Assembly: GCA_018262705.1 (NCBI GenBank)
Contig: JADFDQ010000004.1
Location: forward strand, 150,838-214,837
Origin: Xanthomonas sp.
Lineage (GTDB): Bacteria; Pseudomonadota; Gammaproteobacteria; Xanthomonadales; Xanthomonadaceae
Direction of reading: 5' to 3'
Length of the DNA stretch: 64,000 bases
Shown: positions 19,494-29,442 of the stretch, piece by piece
Layout of the letters: the number at the start of each line of letters is the position of its first letter
Numbering within the stretch: the stretch's first letter is position 1
The notes under the pieces: generated by a model
Told to the model about the DNA's origin: nothing
What the model saw: only the letters and a program-made list of their open reading frames with translations
Database searches by the model: none
Translations under genes and position numbers: made by a program

Positions 19494-19555
19494 ACGCCCG
19501 CCGATCCAAGGTCTCAAGGCCACCCGCCGTACGAGAATGCGGGTGGCGCAAACGC

Positions 19556-19561
19556 TATAAT
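19556..19561 (+). promoter_or_regulatory. Candidate fdxA -10 element
   Basis: Perfect TATAAT 26 bp before the fdxA start codon. No recognisable -35 hexamer is found at 16-18 bp, so an activator or an extended element may be required. Confidence 0.4.
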
Positions 19562-19587
19562 CCGCAGCCCCGCGACGGTTTTGCACC

Positions 19588-19914
19588 ATGACCCACGTCG
19601 TCACCGAAAACTGCATCAACTGCAAGCACACCGACTGCGTCGAGGTGTGCCCGGTCGACTGTTTCCACGAGGGCCCCAATTTCCTCGTGATCGACCCGGA
19701 AAGCTGCATCGACTGCACCTTGTGCGTGGCCGAATGTCCGGTCGGGGCGATTTTCGCCGAAGACGACGTTCCCGCCGGCCAGGAAAATTTCCTCGCGATC
19801 AATGCCGAACTCTCGCCGTTGTGGCCGGTGCTGACCCACAAAAAGCCTTCGCTGCCGGACGCCGACGAATGGGACGGCAAGCCGGACAAACTGCCGCTGC
19901 TGCAGCGCGGCTGA
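19588..19914 (+). CDS. fdxA: 7Fe-type ferredoxin FdxA
   Basis: Small soluble electron carrier of 108 residues with one 3Fe-4S and one 4Fe-4S cluster. Cysteine motifs are clustered in the first half: '[17 protein letters not shown]' and '[12 protein letters not shown]'. The long C-terminal tail (residues 55-108, with the Trp/Pro-rich '[12 protein letters not shown]') is typical of the FdxA branch from Azotobacter and Pseudomonas. Its redox partners cannot be deduced here. It is convergent with gapA, and the two share a bidirectional terminator. Confidence 0.93.
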   Translation: MTHVVTENCINCKHTDCVEVCPVDCFHEGPNFLVIDPESCIDCTLCVAECPVGAIFAEDDVPAGQENFLAINAELSPLWPVLTHKKPSLPDADEWDGKPDKLPLLQRG

Positions 19915-19935
19915 GTTTCCTATCCCGCTGGCAAC

Positions 19936-19961
19936 AAAAAGCCCCGCAATGCGGGGCTTTT
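19936..19961. terminator. Bidirectional terminator between fdxA and gapA
   Basis: GCCCCGC (19941-19947) and GCGGGGC (19951-19957) form a tight hairpin with loop AAT, flanked by A5 on one side and T4 on the other, so it can end transcription of both convergent genes. Confidence 0.9.
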
Positions 19962-19979
19962 CATGTGCCGACGGGCAGT

Positions 19980-21032
<1,053 letters not shown>

Positions 21033-21068
21033 CTATTTTAGCCGTTTCGCCTGCTGCGGCCACCCACG

Positions 21069-21929
21069 ATGTCAAGACGGATCGTTATTTCCCTGGTGCT
21101 GATCCTGATCACCCTGATCCCGGCCGCCGGGTTCGCCTGGTCCGCACTCGGGCACCAACTGGTCGGCGAGCTGGCGCAGCGTCGGCTCGACCCGAAGGCC
21201 GCAGCCGAGGTTGCAGTGCTGCTCAAGGGCGAGCCGAACCCGACCCTGGCCGGCGTCGCGACCTGGGCCGACGCCCTGCGCGGCACCGATCCGGAGCGCT
21301 TCCGGGCCACAGCGCGCTGGCACTACATCAATGCCAGCGGCGGTGGCTGCGGCTTCGACCTCGCCCGCGACTGCCCCGACGGCAACTGCGCGGTGGTTGC
21401 GCTGGAACGCCAGCTGGCGATCCTCGGCGACCGCGGACAGCCGCTCGAAGCCCGCCGTGACGCGCTCAAGTGGGTCGTCCATCTGGTCGGCGATCTGCAC
21501 CAGCCGCTGCACGCCAACAGCCGCACCGACGCCGGCGGCAACCGCTTCCAAATCAGCCTGCGCACGCCGATCCAGCCGGAATCCTATGCGCTCAAGCAGT
21601 ACGTCGATGGCGTGCAGGGCACCAACCTGCACGCGGTCTGGGATTTCTACGTGCTCGCCAGCCGCAGGCTGGACCTGAATGCCTATGCCGCGGCGCTGGC
21701 GCAGCAGCCGCAGGCGCCGCTGGAGAAACTGGCGCGCGCCGCCTCGACGCCGTTGCAGTGGGCCGAGGAATCCTGCCGGATCAGCCAGACTCCGGGCCTG
21801 TATCCGCCGGACAACAAGCACAAGATGACCCACCACTACCTCGAGCAGATGCGGCCGCTGGCCGAGCAGCGCGTGGAAATTGGCGCAATCCGACTGGCCG
21901 ACCTGCTCAACCGGACGCTGGGGGAATGA
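21069..21929 (+). CDS. S1/P1-type zinc nuclease
   Basis: Secreted or periplasmic single-strand nuclease with a trinuclear zinc site. A signal peptide (1-23) precedes W24, which becomes the mature N-terminus and a zinc ligand, as in P1 nuclease. Other ligands are visible: H29 (mature His6), Asp in 'TWADALR', His in 'RWHYINA', 'VVHLVGDLHQPLH' with three ligands, and His/Asp in 'NLHAVWDFY'. At 286 residues it has family length. All canonical ligands appear present, so it should be active. The promoter must lie in the 51-84 bp shared with gapA. Confidence 0.92.
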   Translation: MSRRIVISLVLILITLIPAAGFAWSALGHQLVGELAQRRLDPKAAAEVAVLLKGEPNPTLAGVATWADALRGTDPERFRATARWHYINASGGGCGFDLARDCPDGNCAVVALERQLAILGDRGQPLEARRDALKWVVHLVGDLHQPLHANSRTDAGGNRFQISLRTPIQPESYALKQYVDGVQGTNLHAVWDFYVLASRRLDLNAYAAALAQQPQAPLEKLARAASTPLQWAEESCRISQTPGLYPPDNKHKMTHHYLEQMRPLAEQRVEIGAIRLADLLNRTLGE

Positions 21930-22035
21930 TCCGGCTGCAATCCTGATCCGGAGTCTCTGGTCTGGAAGCGCTGATCCCCACTTCTGATCTCGACCCGCCT
22001 TGGCCGTCGCTGCGCCCAAGGCGAGTCTGAATGCA

Positions 22036-23556
22036 TCAGCGGCGCGGCGGCGGCGGCGGAGGGGGTGGTACCGCGCCGGCCTGTGGCACCGGCGGCACCA
22101 GCGGCACCGGCGGCATTGGCGGAGGTGGCGGCACTGCACCTGCCTGCGGCGGCGGTGGGGTCGGAGGCCCGTCCATCGTAAACGTGACCGGAACGCGCAC
22201 CCGGCTGGGCACGGCCTTGCCATCCTTGATTTCCGGATTGAATCGCCACCGCTTGGCCGCGGCCAGCGCCGAATTGTCCAGCCGCGGATCGCCGGTCGAG
22301 CGCTCGACCCGCGCCGCCGACACCACTCCTTGCGCATCGATGTCCACCTGCATCACCATCGTGCCTTGCTTGCCTTCCGCCAAGGAATCCGCCGGGTAGT
22401 TCGGTGGATTGATCTGCTCCATGTGAACGGCTGCACGCGCACTGGCGGGTTGCTCCGGTGCGGCCCGTGCCGCCAGCGCCATTTCTCGTGCTTGCCGCGC
22501 CTGCGCCTGATCCCGCTGTGACTGCGCCTGGGCTTGCTGCGCCTGCGCCTGATCCCGCTGTGACTGCGCTTGGGCTTGCTGCGCCTGCGCCTGATCGCGT
22601 TGCGCTTGTTCTTGCGTTTGCCGTGCTTGTTGTTGTCCGTCCTGGCTTTCGACCATCCGGATCTGCGGCGGTTGCGCCGCCCACACGCCAAGCGCCGTGG
22701 TGCCGGCGACGCCTGCCAGCAGCACCATCCCCGCCACGCGTTTGCGCAGCACGGGGCGCTCATGATTCAGCAACATGATCCTCTCCTTCAGTGGGTGGGT
22801 CTTGCCCCAGTGGCAGGCCATCGGAGCCGCCTGCATCGCGAGGGCGGCATCGAACATCGCGTCGGCATAGCGACGCCGCGATTGTGGAAAAGCGGCCAGC
22901 ACGCGCGCATCGCAGGCCAGCTCCTGATCGTGGCGCAGGCGCGATTCCGCGAGATGCACCAATGGATTGCACCAGAACAGGGTGCGCGCCAATGCAACCA
23001 GTGCATTGACCCAGGCATCACCACCCAGCCGATGACTGGACTCGTGGGCCAACAGCAGCGCCTGCTGTTCGCTGTCGTAGCGGCTGGCATGGTCGGCGGG
23101 CAGCACGATGCGCGGTCGCAGCAGACCCACCAGCGCGGGCAAGCCCACGCAGGATTGCGCCCGCAGCACGTTGGCATCCGCGTCCAGCACTTCGAGCTGG
23201 CCCAGCGAACGTTCGAAGCGCCGTTGCCGGCTCCACAGCCAGGCCGCCGTGGCCAGGCTTCCGAGTGCCCACGCCGAGAGCCAAAACAGTGTCCAGTCTT
23301 GTTCCGGCTCGAATGGAATGGCCATCGCCAAGGGCTGGTCCATCGCCGCTGATCGAACCGGCAGCGACAACAGCTCGACCCGTGCCGGCAGCAACAGCGC
23401 CAGCCACGACACCGGCACCAGCAGCCATGTAGCATACGCCACCTGTGCGCCGAACGCCCGCCGCATCGGTTTGCGCAACGCCAGCACCAGGGCAATTGCT
23501 GCGCTGCTGGCGAGGCTCGCCTCGATCAACCACGCCCACAGTTCATGGCTGCCCAT
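22036..23556 (-). CDS. M56 (BlaR1-like) peptidase fused to a TonB C-terminal domain
   Basis: A 506-residue membrane protein. Helices at about 8-28, 38-58 and 88-108 and one at about 260-280 surround an M56 zinc protease domain with H171-E-S-S-H175 and a downstream 'ESRLRHDQELACD' glutamate. After the last helix comes a Gln/Ala-rich segment (about 290-370) with 42-bp DNA repeats, then a TonB/TolA C-terminal domain ('YPADSLAEGKQGTMVMQVDI' to 'VRVPVTFTMDG'). A polyproline tail ends the protein. It overlaps the BlaI-type repressor gene by 14 bp, the classic sensor/repressor pairing. There is no penicillin-binding sensor domain, so the signal is unlikely to be a beta-lactam. Confidence 0.85.
   Translation of the reverse strand: MGSHELWAWLIEASLASSAAIALVLALRKPMRRAFGAQVAYATWLLVPVSWLALLLPARVELLSLPVRSAAMDQPLAMAIPFEPEQDWTLFWLSAWALGSLATAAWLWSRQRRFERSLGQLEVLDADANVLRAQSCVGLPALVGLLRPRIVLPADHASRYDSEQQALLLAHESSHRLGGDAWVNALVALARTLFWCNPLVHLAESRLRHDQELACDARVLAAFPQSRRRYADAMFDAALAMQAAPMACHWGKTHPLKERIMLLNHERPVLRKRVAGMVLLAGVAGTTALGVWAAQPPQIRMVESQDGQQQARQTQEQAQRDQAQAQQAQAQSQRDQAQAQQAQAQSQRDQAQARQAREMALAARAAPEQPASARAAVHMEQINPPNYPADSLAEGKQGTMVMQVDIDAQGVVSAARVERSTGDPRLDNSALAAAKRWRFNPEIKDGKAVPSRVRVPVTFTMDGPPTPPPPQAGAVPPPPPMPPVPLVPPVPQAGAVPPPPPPPPRR
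22509..22592 (-). repeat. 42-bp tandem repeat in the M56/TonB gene
   Basis: Two nearly identical 42-bp units (22509-22550, 22551-22592) and a partial third from 22593. Each encodes a 14-residue Gln/Ala/Arg/Asp unit of the type RDQAQAQQAQAQSQ, predicted helical or extended, spanning the periplasm between the last helix and the TonB domain. Confidence 0.8.
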
Positions 23557-23914
23557 CGTCGATCTCCTCGATCAATTTGCGCAGTTCGGCAATGTCCTTG
23601 CGGCTGAGCTTGCGGTGTTTGGAAAAATGCGCCACCAATGGCGCGACCCGGCCATCGAACAGGCGCTCGAGCAGGCCACGGCTTTCCTCATGCACCCAGT
23701 CCTCGCGCCGCAGTTGCGGCGAGTACAGATAGCGGCGTCCGTCCTTGCGCGCGCTGATCGCGCCTTTGTTGAGCAGGCGATTGAGCAGGGTCTTGACCGT
23801 GGCCTCCTGCCACTCCTGCTGGCTGGCCAGCGCGACCACCACCTCGTCCGCCGCCAGCGGATGGCGCTGCCAGAGCACGTCCATCACCACCGATTCGGCT
23901 TCGCTGATTTGCAT
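23543..23914 (-). CDS. BlaI/MecI/CopY-family repressor
   Basis: A 123-residue winged-helix repressor (HTH about 5-70: 'AESVVMDVLWQRHPLAADEVV', 'ATVKTLLNRLLNKGAIS', 'RYLYSPQL') with a C-terminal dimerisation helix region (about 75-120). Partners of this type are inactivated by cleavage or signalling from an M56 peptidase, here the overlapping downstream gene. Two TTAC-type palindromes lie directly upstream. The start ATG (complement 23912-23914) has no recognisable ribosome binding site, and the proximal operator occupies its place. Confidence 0.9.
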   Translation of the reverse strand: MQISEAESVVMDVLWQRHPLAADEVVVALASQQEWQEATVKTLLNRLLNKGAISARKDGRRYLYSPQLRREDWVHEESRGLLERLFDGRVAPLVAHFSKHRKLSRKDIAELRKLIEEIDDGQP

Positions 23915-23917
23915 CGT

Positions 23918-23929
23918 TTACATTCGTAA
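23918..23929 (-). promoter_or_regulatory. BlaI-type operator 2 (proximal)
   Basis: TTACATTCGTAA on the plus strand, a palindrome with arms TTAC/GTAA, 3 bp from the repressor start codon. It fits the TACA-NN-TGTA class of BlaI/MecI sites with one deviation. Confidence 0.65.
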
Positions 23930-23941
23930 TTTTTCTTCAGA

Positions 23942-23953
23942 TTACAGATGTAA
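23942..23953 (-). promoter_or_regulatory. BlaI-type operator 1 (distal)
   Basis: TTACAGATGTAA, a perfect TACA-NN-TGTA palindrome extended by TT/AA. Its centre is 24 bp from that of the proximal site, a spacing that would let two dimers bind on nearly the same DNA face. Confidence 0.75.
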
Positions 23954-24057
23954 ATGATCTTGTCAAGTGCGTCCGAAAAATTCTGTCAGCACACCCGTCG
24001 CCCTGCCGGGACACGCGCCGGACACGCTGACGCCAGTCCCGCCGATCCTCTCCCGGA

Positions 24058-24525
24058 TCAGTGCATATGCATCTGCGCGTCGCCGCCCAAGCCACGCACC
24101 TGGAAGCGCACCTTGCGCGCACCTGCGCGTTCGAACACCAGCGTCGCTTCGAAGCGTTCGCCCGCGACCAGCGGATGCGTCGGCCCGATCAACATCAGGT
24201 GGTTGCCGCCGGGCGCGAATTCCAGCCGCCCGTGCGCCGGAACGACGGCGCCGCCCTCGATCTTGCGCATGCGCATCACGCCGTCCTCGTGGACGGTTCG
24301 GTGCATTTCGATGCGTTGGGCGATCGCGCTTTCGATGCGCAGCAGGTGATCGGCCGCATCGCCGTCGTTGACCACCACCAGATAGCCGGCCGCCACCGGC
24401 GCGACGGCGGGCGTGGCGCGCGCCCAGGCGCCTTCCACCCGCAGCGTCGCGTTCGATGCGGCCGCCGACGTCGCGCCGGCCACGGCCAGCAGCAGGCCCA
24501 GCGCGATGGTCTTCATGTGCAGCAT
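24058..24525 (-). CDS. PCu(A)C periplasmic copper chaperone
   Basis: A 155-residue exported protein (signal peptide about 4-24). The mature domain (PF04314) binds Cu(I) and delivers it, in studied relatives, to the CuA site of cytochrome oxidase. The copper motif is visible as His-X10-Met in 'MHRTVHEDGVMRM' and His-x-Met in 'GNHLML', with one residue more than the usual spacing between them. A C-terminal 'QMHMH' adds ligands. Start ATG 24525 follows AGGAGA by 6 nt; other in-frame ATGs flank it. It is the third gene of the copper-associated operon, 79 bp after the receptor gene. Confidence 0.87.
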   Translation of the reverse strand: MLHMKTIALGLLLAVAGATSAAASNATLRVEGAWARATPAVAPVAAGYLVVVNDGDAADHLLRIESAIAQRIEMHRTVHEDGVMRMRKIEGGAVVPAHGRLEFAPGGNHLMLIGPTHPLVAGERFEATLVFERAGARKVRFQVRGLGGDAQMHMH

Positions 24526-24604
24526 GCCCATTCTCCTCTCCTCGTTCGTGATGGCCACGCGCCGAACCAATCCGGCAACGCCGCGCGGCCTTTCGCATCA
24601 TCGT

Positions 24605-26785
24605 TCAAAAATGCAGGCGCATGCCCACCTGCAGTCCGCGCGGTGCACCCGGCTGCAGGATGGCATCGTTCGCGCCGGCCAGGTCGCGCACGCTGAAGAT
24701 CGCGACGTACTTGCGGTTGGTTAGGTTGCGCAGTTCCGCGAACACGTCCCAGCGTTCGCCGGCGTATCCCGCGCGCAACCCCAGCAAGGCGTGGAAACCG
24801 ACCCGGTAGGTGTTGCCGAAGTCGGCGTAGCGCGGGCCGACGAGGTCGAAGGTCGGGCCGACGAAGAAGCCGGAGACGCTGCGGTACATCAGCTCGCCGC
24901 GCACGGCGTAGCGGGGCGCGGCGGGCAGGCGGTTGCCACCATAAACCGGATCGCCGTCGAAGGAAAAGGCGTTCCAGGTGACGCTGACCAGCGGCTCGAT
25001 CCGGTGCGCGTCGCCGGCGATCGGGATGCTGGCGCCCACCAGCGCTTCGAGGCCGGCGTGGACGGTTCGCGGGACGTTCGCGGACAGGCTGGTGCCCGGC
25101 GCCGCAGGATCGTCGACCGACAGGATTTCGTCTCGGATGCGCGCGTAGTACGCCGATGCGTCCCAGAACCAGCCGCTGCCGGCGGGCGCCGCCGAGCGGG
25201 CGCCGCGCAGGCCGATTTCGACCACCCCGCCGTGCATCGCGTCCAGGGTCGCATTGCCGCCGCGCACGTCATCCTTCAGCTCGTAGGTGGTCGGCGCCTC
25301 GTACAGCCGGCTGACGCTGGCGTAGGCCTCGTTGCCGCCGCCGAGCGCGCGGATCACGCCGACGCGCGGATTGAACGACGAATAATCCGCCTTCGGATGG
25401 CTCAGCGCGCCGCTGGCCAGAGTGAGCGTGCGCACGTCGCGGCTGGTCAGCACGCCCTGCGCGCCGTACACCAGCGTCCAATCGTCGGCGATCTTCCAGC
25501 GGTCCACGAGGAACAGTTCGGCGCTGCGGGAACGGTTGTCGAGGACGTCGGTCAGGCCGTTGCGGTGGCCGCCGTCGTTGCGGTAGTTGCCGCCCTGCAT
25601 GTGGGTGTCGGCCAGATTGACGCCGGCCAGGATCTGGTGCGCTCCGAACTCGACGCTGTAGCGCAGCATCCCCGCCAGCGTGCGTTGGTCGCTGTTGATG
25701 AGCAGGCTGAACACTTCCACCGGCGGGTTCGGGCCGGGGCCGTCGAAGTCCACCATCACCTTGTCCACGATCGGGTGGTAGAGGTTCTGGGTTTCCCAGG
25801 ACAGGCCGAATTCGAGGCGGCTGTGGTCGTCGATGCGCCACTTGCCCCGGGCCGCCAGCCGGCTGCTCTTGACGTTCCACTGGAAATTGCCGGAGACGGC
25901 GGACGGATTGGCCTGGCGCGGGTCGGCGTCGAACTGGGCGCGGGTGAGCGCGCCCGGCAGCTGCGCCTGATTGTCGATGTGCGCGGCGTACACGCGCAGG
26001 TCGAGATCGGCGGACGGCTGCCAGCCGGCGTTGGCGTACACGCCCCAGCGCCTCTGCCGGGTGTATTCGCGCCAGCCGTCGCGGTTGCGTCCCTCGACCG
26101 TCAAAAGTGCATCGCTGGTATCACCGGCCGCGCCGAACGAGGCGCGCGCGTTGATCGCCCCCGCGTCGTCCACGTTGGAGGACAGCTGCGTCGGACTGCC
26201 GTCGCGCGCCGTGCGCGAAACGAAGTCGATCGCGCCGCCCAGGGTGCTGGCGCCGTAGGTCAGGGCGTTGGCGCCGTGGGCAACCACGACCTCGCGCGCG
26301 CCCAGCGGATCGGGAAAACGGTTGTGGTTGTTGCCGTCGGCCGCCGTCACCGGCAGCCCGTCCTGGAACAGCTTGACGCCGTTGTTGTCGTAATCGGTCG
26401 CGTCCAGATTGGAGCCGCGGCTGGAGAGAAACACGCCGGCATCGCTGCCGCTGCCGCTTTCGGCCCAGACGCCGGGCACATAGCGCAGCGAATCGGCCAT
26501 GTTGTCGACCGCGCGCTCGTGGAAGGATTCGCCATCGACGATGGTGACCGCGCCGGGGGTGAGCGCCTTCGCCTTTTCGGCCTCGTCCTTTTCGCCGCGA
26601 ACGACGACCCGGTCGAGAACCGTGGCATGGACGTCGGCATCGTCCGCCGTCGCGTCGACGGACGATGCGGGGGCGGACGACGCGGGGGCGACGGCCAGGC
26701 CCGTGGGGGGCAGCAAGGCGATGGCGAGCGCGCAGGCAAGCGCGCGGCGCGACGGCGCGGCCGTCGCGAAACGGGACAAGGACAT
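24605..26785 (-). CDS. TonB-dependent outer-membrane receptor, probably copper-linked
   Basis: Outer-membrane transporter of 726 residues using TonB energy. Signal peptide (1-31), plug domain (about 55-170: 'RVVVRGEKDE', 'SLRYVPGVW', 'FLSSRGSNLDATDY', 'VVVAHGANALTYGASTLGGAIDFVSR'), then a beta-barrel ending in aromatic 'GLQVGMRLHF'. By sequence it belongs to the FecA/YncD-like branch rather than the classic OprC/NosA copper receptors. The copper assignment comes only from its neighbours, a Met/His-rich DUF2946 protein and PCu(A)C. ATG 26785 has GGAG 9 nt upstream. Iron or another chelate remains possible. Confidence 0.85.
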   Translation of the reverse strand: MSLSRFATAAPSRRALACALAIALLPPTGLAVAPASSAPASSVDATADDADVHATVLDRVVVRGEKDEAEKAKALTPGAVTIVDGESFHERAVDNMADSLRYVPGVWAESGSGSDAGVFLSSRGSNLDATDYDNNGVKLFQDGLPVTAADGNNHNRFPDPLGAREVVVAHGANALTYGASTLGGAIDFVSRTARDGSPTQLSSNVDDAGAINARASFGAAGDTSDALLTVEGRNRDGWREYTRQRRWGVYANAGWQPSADLDLRVYAAHIDNQAQLPGALTRAQFDADPRQANPSAVSGNFQWNVKSSRLAARGKWRIDDHSRLEFGLSWETQNLYHPIVDKVMVDFDGPGPNPPVEVFSLLINSDQRTLAGMLRYSVEFGAHQILAGVNLADTHMQGGNYRNDGGHRNGLTDVLDNRSRSAELFLVDRWKIADDWTLVYGAQGVLTSRDVRTLTLASGALSHPKADYSSFNPRVGVIRALGGGNEAYASVSRLYEAPTTYELKDDVRGGNATLDAMHGGVVEIGLRGARSAAPAGSGWFWDASAYYARIRDEILSVDDPAAPGTSLSANVPRTVHAGLEALVGASIPIAGDAHRIEPLVSVTWNAFSFDGDPVYGGNRLPAAPRYAVRGELMYRSVSGFFVGPTFDLVGPRYADFGNTYRVGFHALLGLRAGYAGERWDVFAELRNLTNRKYVAIFSVRDLAGANDAILQPGAPRGLQVGMRLHF

Positions 26786-26846
26786 GGAATTGGGCTCCAA
26801 AGCACAAGGATGCGGGGCAGCGCCCCGCGGAAACGCACCTGTGGCT

Positions 26847-27299
26847 TCAGAGCAGGATTGGCGGCCCGCGCGCGCCCAGCCCGCGCAGCGGCGGGAGCGC
26901 ATGGCGCCTGGGAGCAGATGTCCACGCCGGCGCGCGCGCGCGCCACAGCAGCGGCAAGAGAACCGCCAGCGCCAGCAGCCCCGGCAGCAGCGAGGCCAGC
27001 AGCGGGCAATAGGCGCAGACATCGCCGTCGTGCGTGCCGCCACCCATCGGCATCGGCGCCTGCCGATCCGGGCCGGAGGCGTGGCCGTGCGCGTGGTGCC
27101 CCGGCATCGCCGACATGGCGTCGGCGTCCATCGCCATGCCGCCGTCGTCCACCGCGATCGTCATCGCCATGCCCTGCGGCACCGCCGCGAGGCTGGCGAC
27201 CCAGCGGCTGACGCTCGGCATCGCGGCCAGCAGCAGGATCGCCGCAAGCGCGAGGCGGGTCATCCAGTGCAGGAAACGCGGGGAACGCAGAGCCGGCAT
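26847..27299 (-). CDS. DUF2946 Met/His-rich membrane protein
   Basis: A 150-residue protein with an N-terminal hydrophobic segment (about 10-35), a periplasmic Met/His/Asp-rich stretch (about 42-90, with many Met and 'HHAHGH'), a 'CAYCP' motif, and a second helix (about 95-118). DUF2946 proteins often precede TonB-dependent receptors in copper-responsive operons. The Met/His content would suit Cu(I) or Cu(II) binding; this is inference. The gene is first in the operon, 61 bp before the receptor. Confidence 0.72.
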   Translation of the reverse strand: MPALRSPRFLHWMTRLALAAILLLAAMPSVSRWVASLAAVPQGMAMTIAVDDGGMAMDADAMSAMPGHHAHGHASGPDRQAPMPMGGGTHDGDVCAYCPLLASLLPGLLALAVLLPLLWRARAPAWTSAPRRHALPPLRGLGARGPPILL

Positions 27300-27321
27300 C
27301 GGCGCGAGGCCATTATTTGCG

Positions 27322-27334
27322 AACGATTCTCGTT
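27322..27334 (-). promoter_or_regulatory. Fur-like dyad over the predicted start site
   Basis: AACGA-TTC-TCGTT is a perfect inverted repeat that lies just downstream of the -10 box, where a repressor would block initiation. It resembles a degenerate Fur box (about half the positions of the 19-bp consensus), so a different metal regulator is equally possible. Confidence 0.45.
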
Positions 27335-27337
27335 TCT

Positions 27338-27365
27338 ATTATAGCGAATCGACCGCCGCGAGCAA
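27338..27365 (-). promoter_or_regulatory. Promoter of the copper-associated operon, inside tkt
   Basis: -35 TTGCTC (complement 27360-27365), 16-bp spacer, -10 TATAAT (complement 27338-27343). The -35 lies in tkt codons, and the -10 contains the tkt TAA stop codon (27339-27341). Confidence 0.7.
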
Positions 27366-29324
27366 GGCATCAACAGTGATGCCGTAGTGCGCAAACAGAA
27401 CCTCGGCCGGTGCGCTGGCGCCGAAATCGTCGACCCCGAGCACGGCGCCATCGAGACCAACGTACTTGCGCCAGAAATCGGTCACCCCGGCCTCGATCGC
27501 CACCCGTTTGCGGCAGGCGGCGGGCAACACGGATTCGCGGTATGCGGCGTCCTGACGGTCGAACACGGTGGTCGACGGCATCGACACCACCCGCACGCCG
27601 TCGCCCAACTGCGCTGCCGCCTGCATGGCCAGATCTACCTCGCTGCCGGTGGCAAGCAGGATGACTTCGGGCGCGCCCACGCTGTCCTTGAGCACGTAGC
27701 CGCCGCGCGCGATGTCTGCGATCTGCGCGTCGCTGCGCGACTGGTGCGGCAGAGTCTGGCGGCTGAACACGAGGCAGCTCGGGCCGTCCTTGCGCTGGAT
27801 CGCAGCCTTCCAAGACGCCGCCGATTCCACCGCGTCGCAGGGGCGCCAGACATCGTTGCGCGGGATCATTCGCAACGACGCCAGGTGCTCGACCGGCTGG
27901 TGGGTCGGGCCGTCCTCGCCGAGACCGATCGAGTCGTGGGTGTAGAGGTGGATCGCGTGCGCGCCCATCATCGCGCTCATGCGCACCGCGTTGCGGGCGT
28001 AGTCGGAAAACACCAGGAAGGTGGCATCGAACGGCAGGAAACCGCCGTGCAGCGCCAGCCCGTTGCTCATCGCGGTCATGCCGAATTCGCGCACGCCGGA
28101 ATGGATGTAGTTGGCGTCCGGATCGTCCGACGTCACCGGCTTGCTGGCCTTCCACAGGGTCAAGTTGGAATGCGCCAGATCGGCCGAGGCGCCGATGAGT
28201 TCCGGCAACTGCGGCGCAAACGCCTCGATCGCCATTTGCGAGGCCTTGCGGCTGGCGACGGTCGGGCCATCCTGTTGCAGTTTGGCGATATAAGCGTCGG
28301 CAATTCCCGCAAACCCCTGCGGCAACTCGCCCACCATCCGCCGCTGGAATTCGGCAGCCAGTTCCGGATAGGCGGCGGCGTAGGCGGCAAAGCGTGCATC
28401 CCACTGCGCTTGCTGTCCGGCACGATCACGCGTGCGCCAGCCGGCGTAGATGGTTTGCGGAATCTCGAACGGCCCGTGGCTCCAACCCAGCGCCGCGCGG
28501 GTGGCGGCCACTTCATCCTTGCCCAGCGGCGCGCCATGGCTGGATTCCTTGCCGGCCTTGGCGGGCGAACCGAAACCTATCGTGGTGCGACAGCAGAGCA
28601 GGACGGGCTTGTCCGCTGACTTCAAGGCCGTCTCGATCGCAGCTTTGATCTCCACCGGATCGTGGCCGTCGACACCGCGAACCACGTTCCAGCCGTAAGC
28701 CTCGAAACGCTTGGGCGTGTCGTCGGTGAACCAGCCGTCGGTGCCGCCGTCGATGCTGATGTGGTTGTCGTCCCACAGCGCGAACAGCTTGTTGAGCCGC
28801 AGCGTGCCGGCCAAGGATGCCGCCTCGTGGCTGATGCCTTCCATCAGGCAGCCATCGCCGAGAAACACCCAGGTGCGGTGATCGACGATGGCGTGGCCGT
28901 CGCGGTTGAAGTGCCGCGCCAGCAATTGTTCCGCCAGCGCGAACCCGACCGCGTTCGCCAGCCCCTGCCCCAGCGGACCGGTGGTCGTTTCCACACCCGG
29001 GCAGGCGTGGATTTCCGGATGCCCCGCCGTCTTGCTGCCGAGCTGGCGGAACGCTTTCAGATCGTCAATGGAAACGTCGAACCCAGTCAGGTGCAGCAGC
29101 GCGTACTGCAGCATCGACCCGTGGCCGTTGGACAGAATGAAGCGGTCGCGGTCGTGCCAGCCGGGATCGGCCGGATTGCACTTCAGGTAATCGTTCCACA
29201 CCACCTCGGCGATGTCGGCCATGCCCATCGGCATCCCCGGATGCCCGGAATTGGCCGCCTGCACGGCGTCGATGGCGAGAAAACGGATGGCGTTGGCAAG
29301 TTCGCGGCGGCTGGGCGCTGGCAT
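27339..29324 (-). CDS. tkt: Transketolase
   Basis: Thiamine-diphosphate enzyme of the pentose phosphate pathway moving two-carbon units between sugar phosphates. At 661 residues it shows '[15 protein letters not shown]' near the N-terminus, the ThDP/Mg motif from '[18 protein letters not shown]' to '[10 protein letters not shown]', the substrate-binding '[12 protein letters not shown]'-type region, the pyrimidine domain ('[18 protein letters not shown]'), and '[13 protein letters not shown]' in the C-terminal domain. The ATG at 29324 gives the standard N-terminus. It is monocistronic in appearance: upstream (29325-29442) there is no gene, and downstream the copper operon has its own promoter. 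Confidence 0.95.
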   Translation of the reverse strand: MPAPSRRELANAIRFLAIDAVQAANSGHPGMPMGMADIAEVVWNDYLKCNPADPGWHDRDRFILSNGHGSMLQYALLHLTGFDVSIDDLKAFRQLGSKTAGHPEIHACPGVETTTGPLGQGLANAVGFALAEQLLARHFNRDGHAIVDHRTWVFLGDGCLMEGISHEAASLAGTLRLNKLFALWDDNHISIDGGTDGWFTDDTPKRFEAYGWNVVRGVDGHDPVEIKAAIETALKSADKPVLLCCRTTIGFGSPAKAGKESSHGAPLGKDEVAATRAALGWSHGPFEIPQTIYAGWRTRDRAGQQAQWDARFAAYAAAYPELAAEFQRRMVGELPQGFAGIADAYIAKLQQDGPTVASRKASQMAIEAFAPQLPELIGASADLAHSNLTLWKASKPVTSDDPDANYIHSGVREFGMTAMSNGLALHGGFLPFDATFLVFSDYARNAVRMSAMMGAHAIHLYTHDSIGLGEDGPTHQPVEHLASLRMIPRNDVWRPCDAVESAASWKAAIQRKDGPSCLVFSRQTLPHQSRSDAQIADIARGGYVLKDSVGAPEVILLATGSEVDLAMQAAAQLGDGVRVVSMPSTTVFDRQDAAYRESVLPAACRKRVAIEAGVTDFWRKYVGLDGAVLGVDDFGASAPAEVLFAHYGITVDALLAAVDSL

Positions 29325-29442
29325 GGTGACGATTCGTGGCGGGATAAACGGCTATTGTCCCACCGATGGGCGGTGCGGTGTCGCGGTGCAGCGTCAGCCG
29401 TCGCGGCGTACTTATGCTGCCCGACAAAACCCGCCTGCCTGC

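Noticed and set aside
24791..27211. 806-residue open frame on the plus strand
   Set aside because: Antisense to the TonB-dependent receptor and DUF2946 gene; no recognisable domain.
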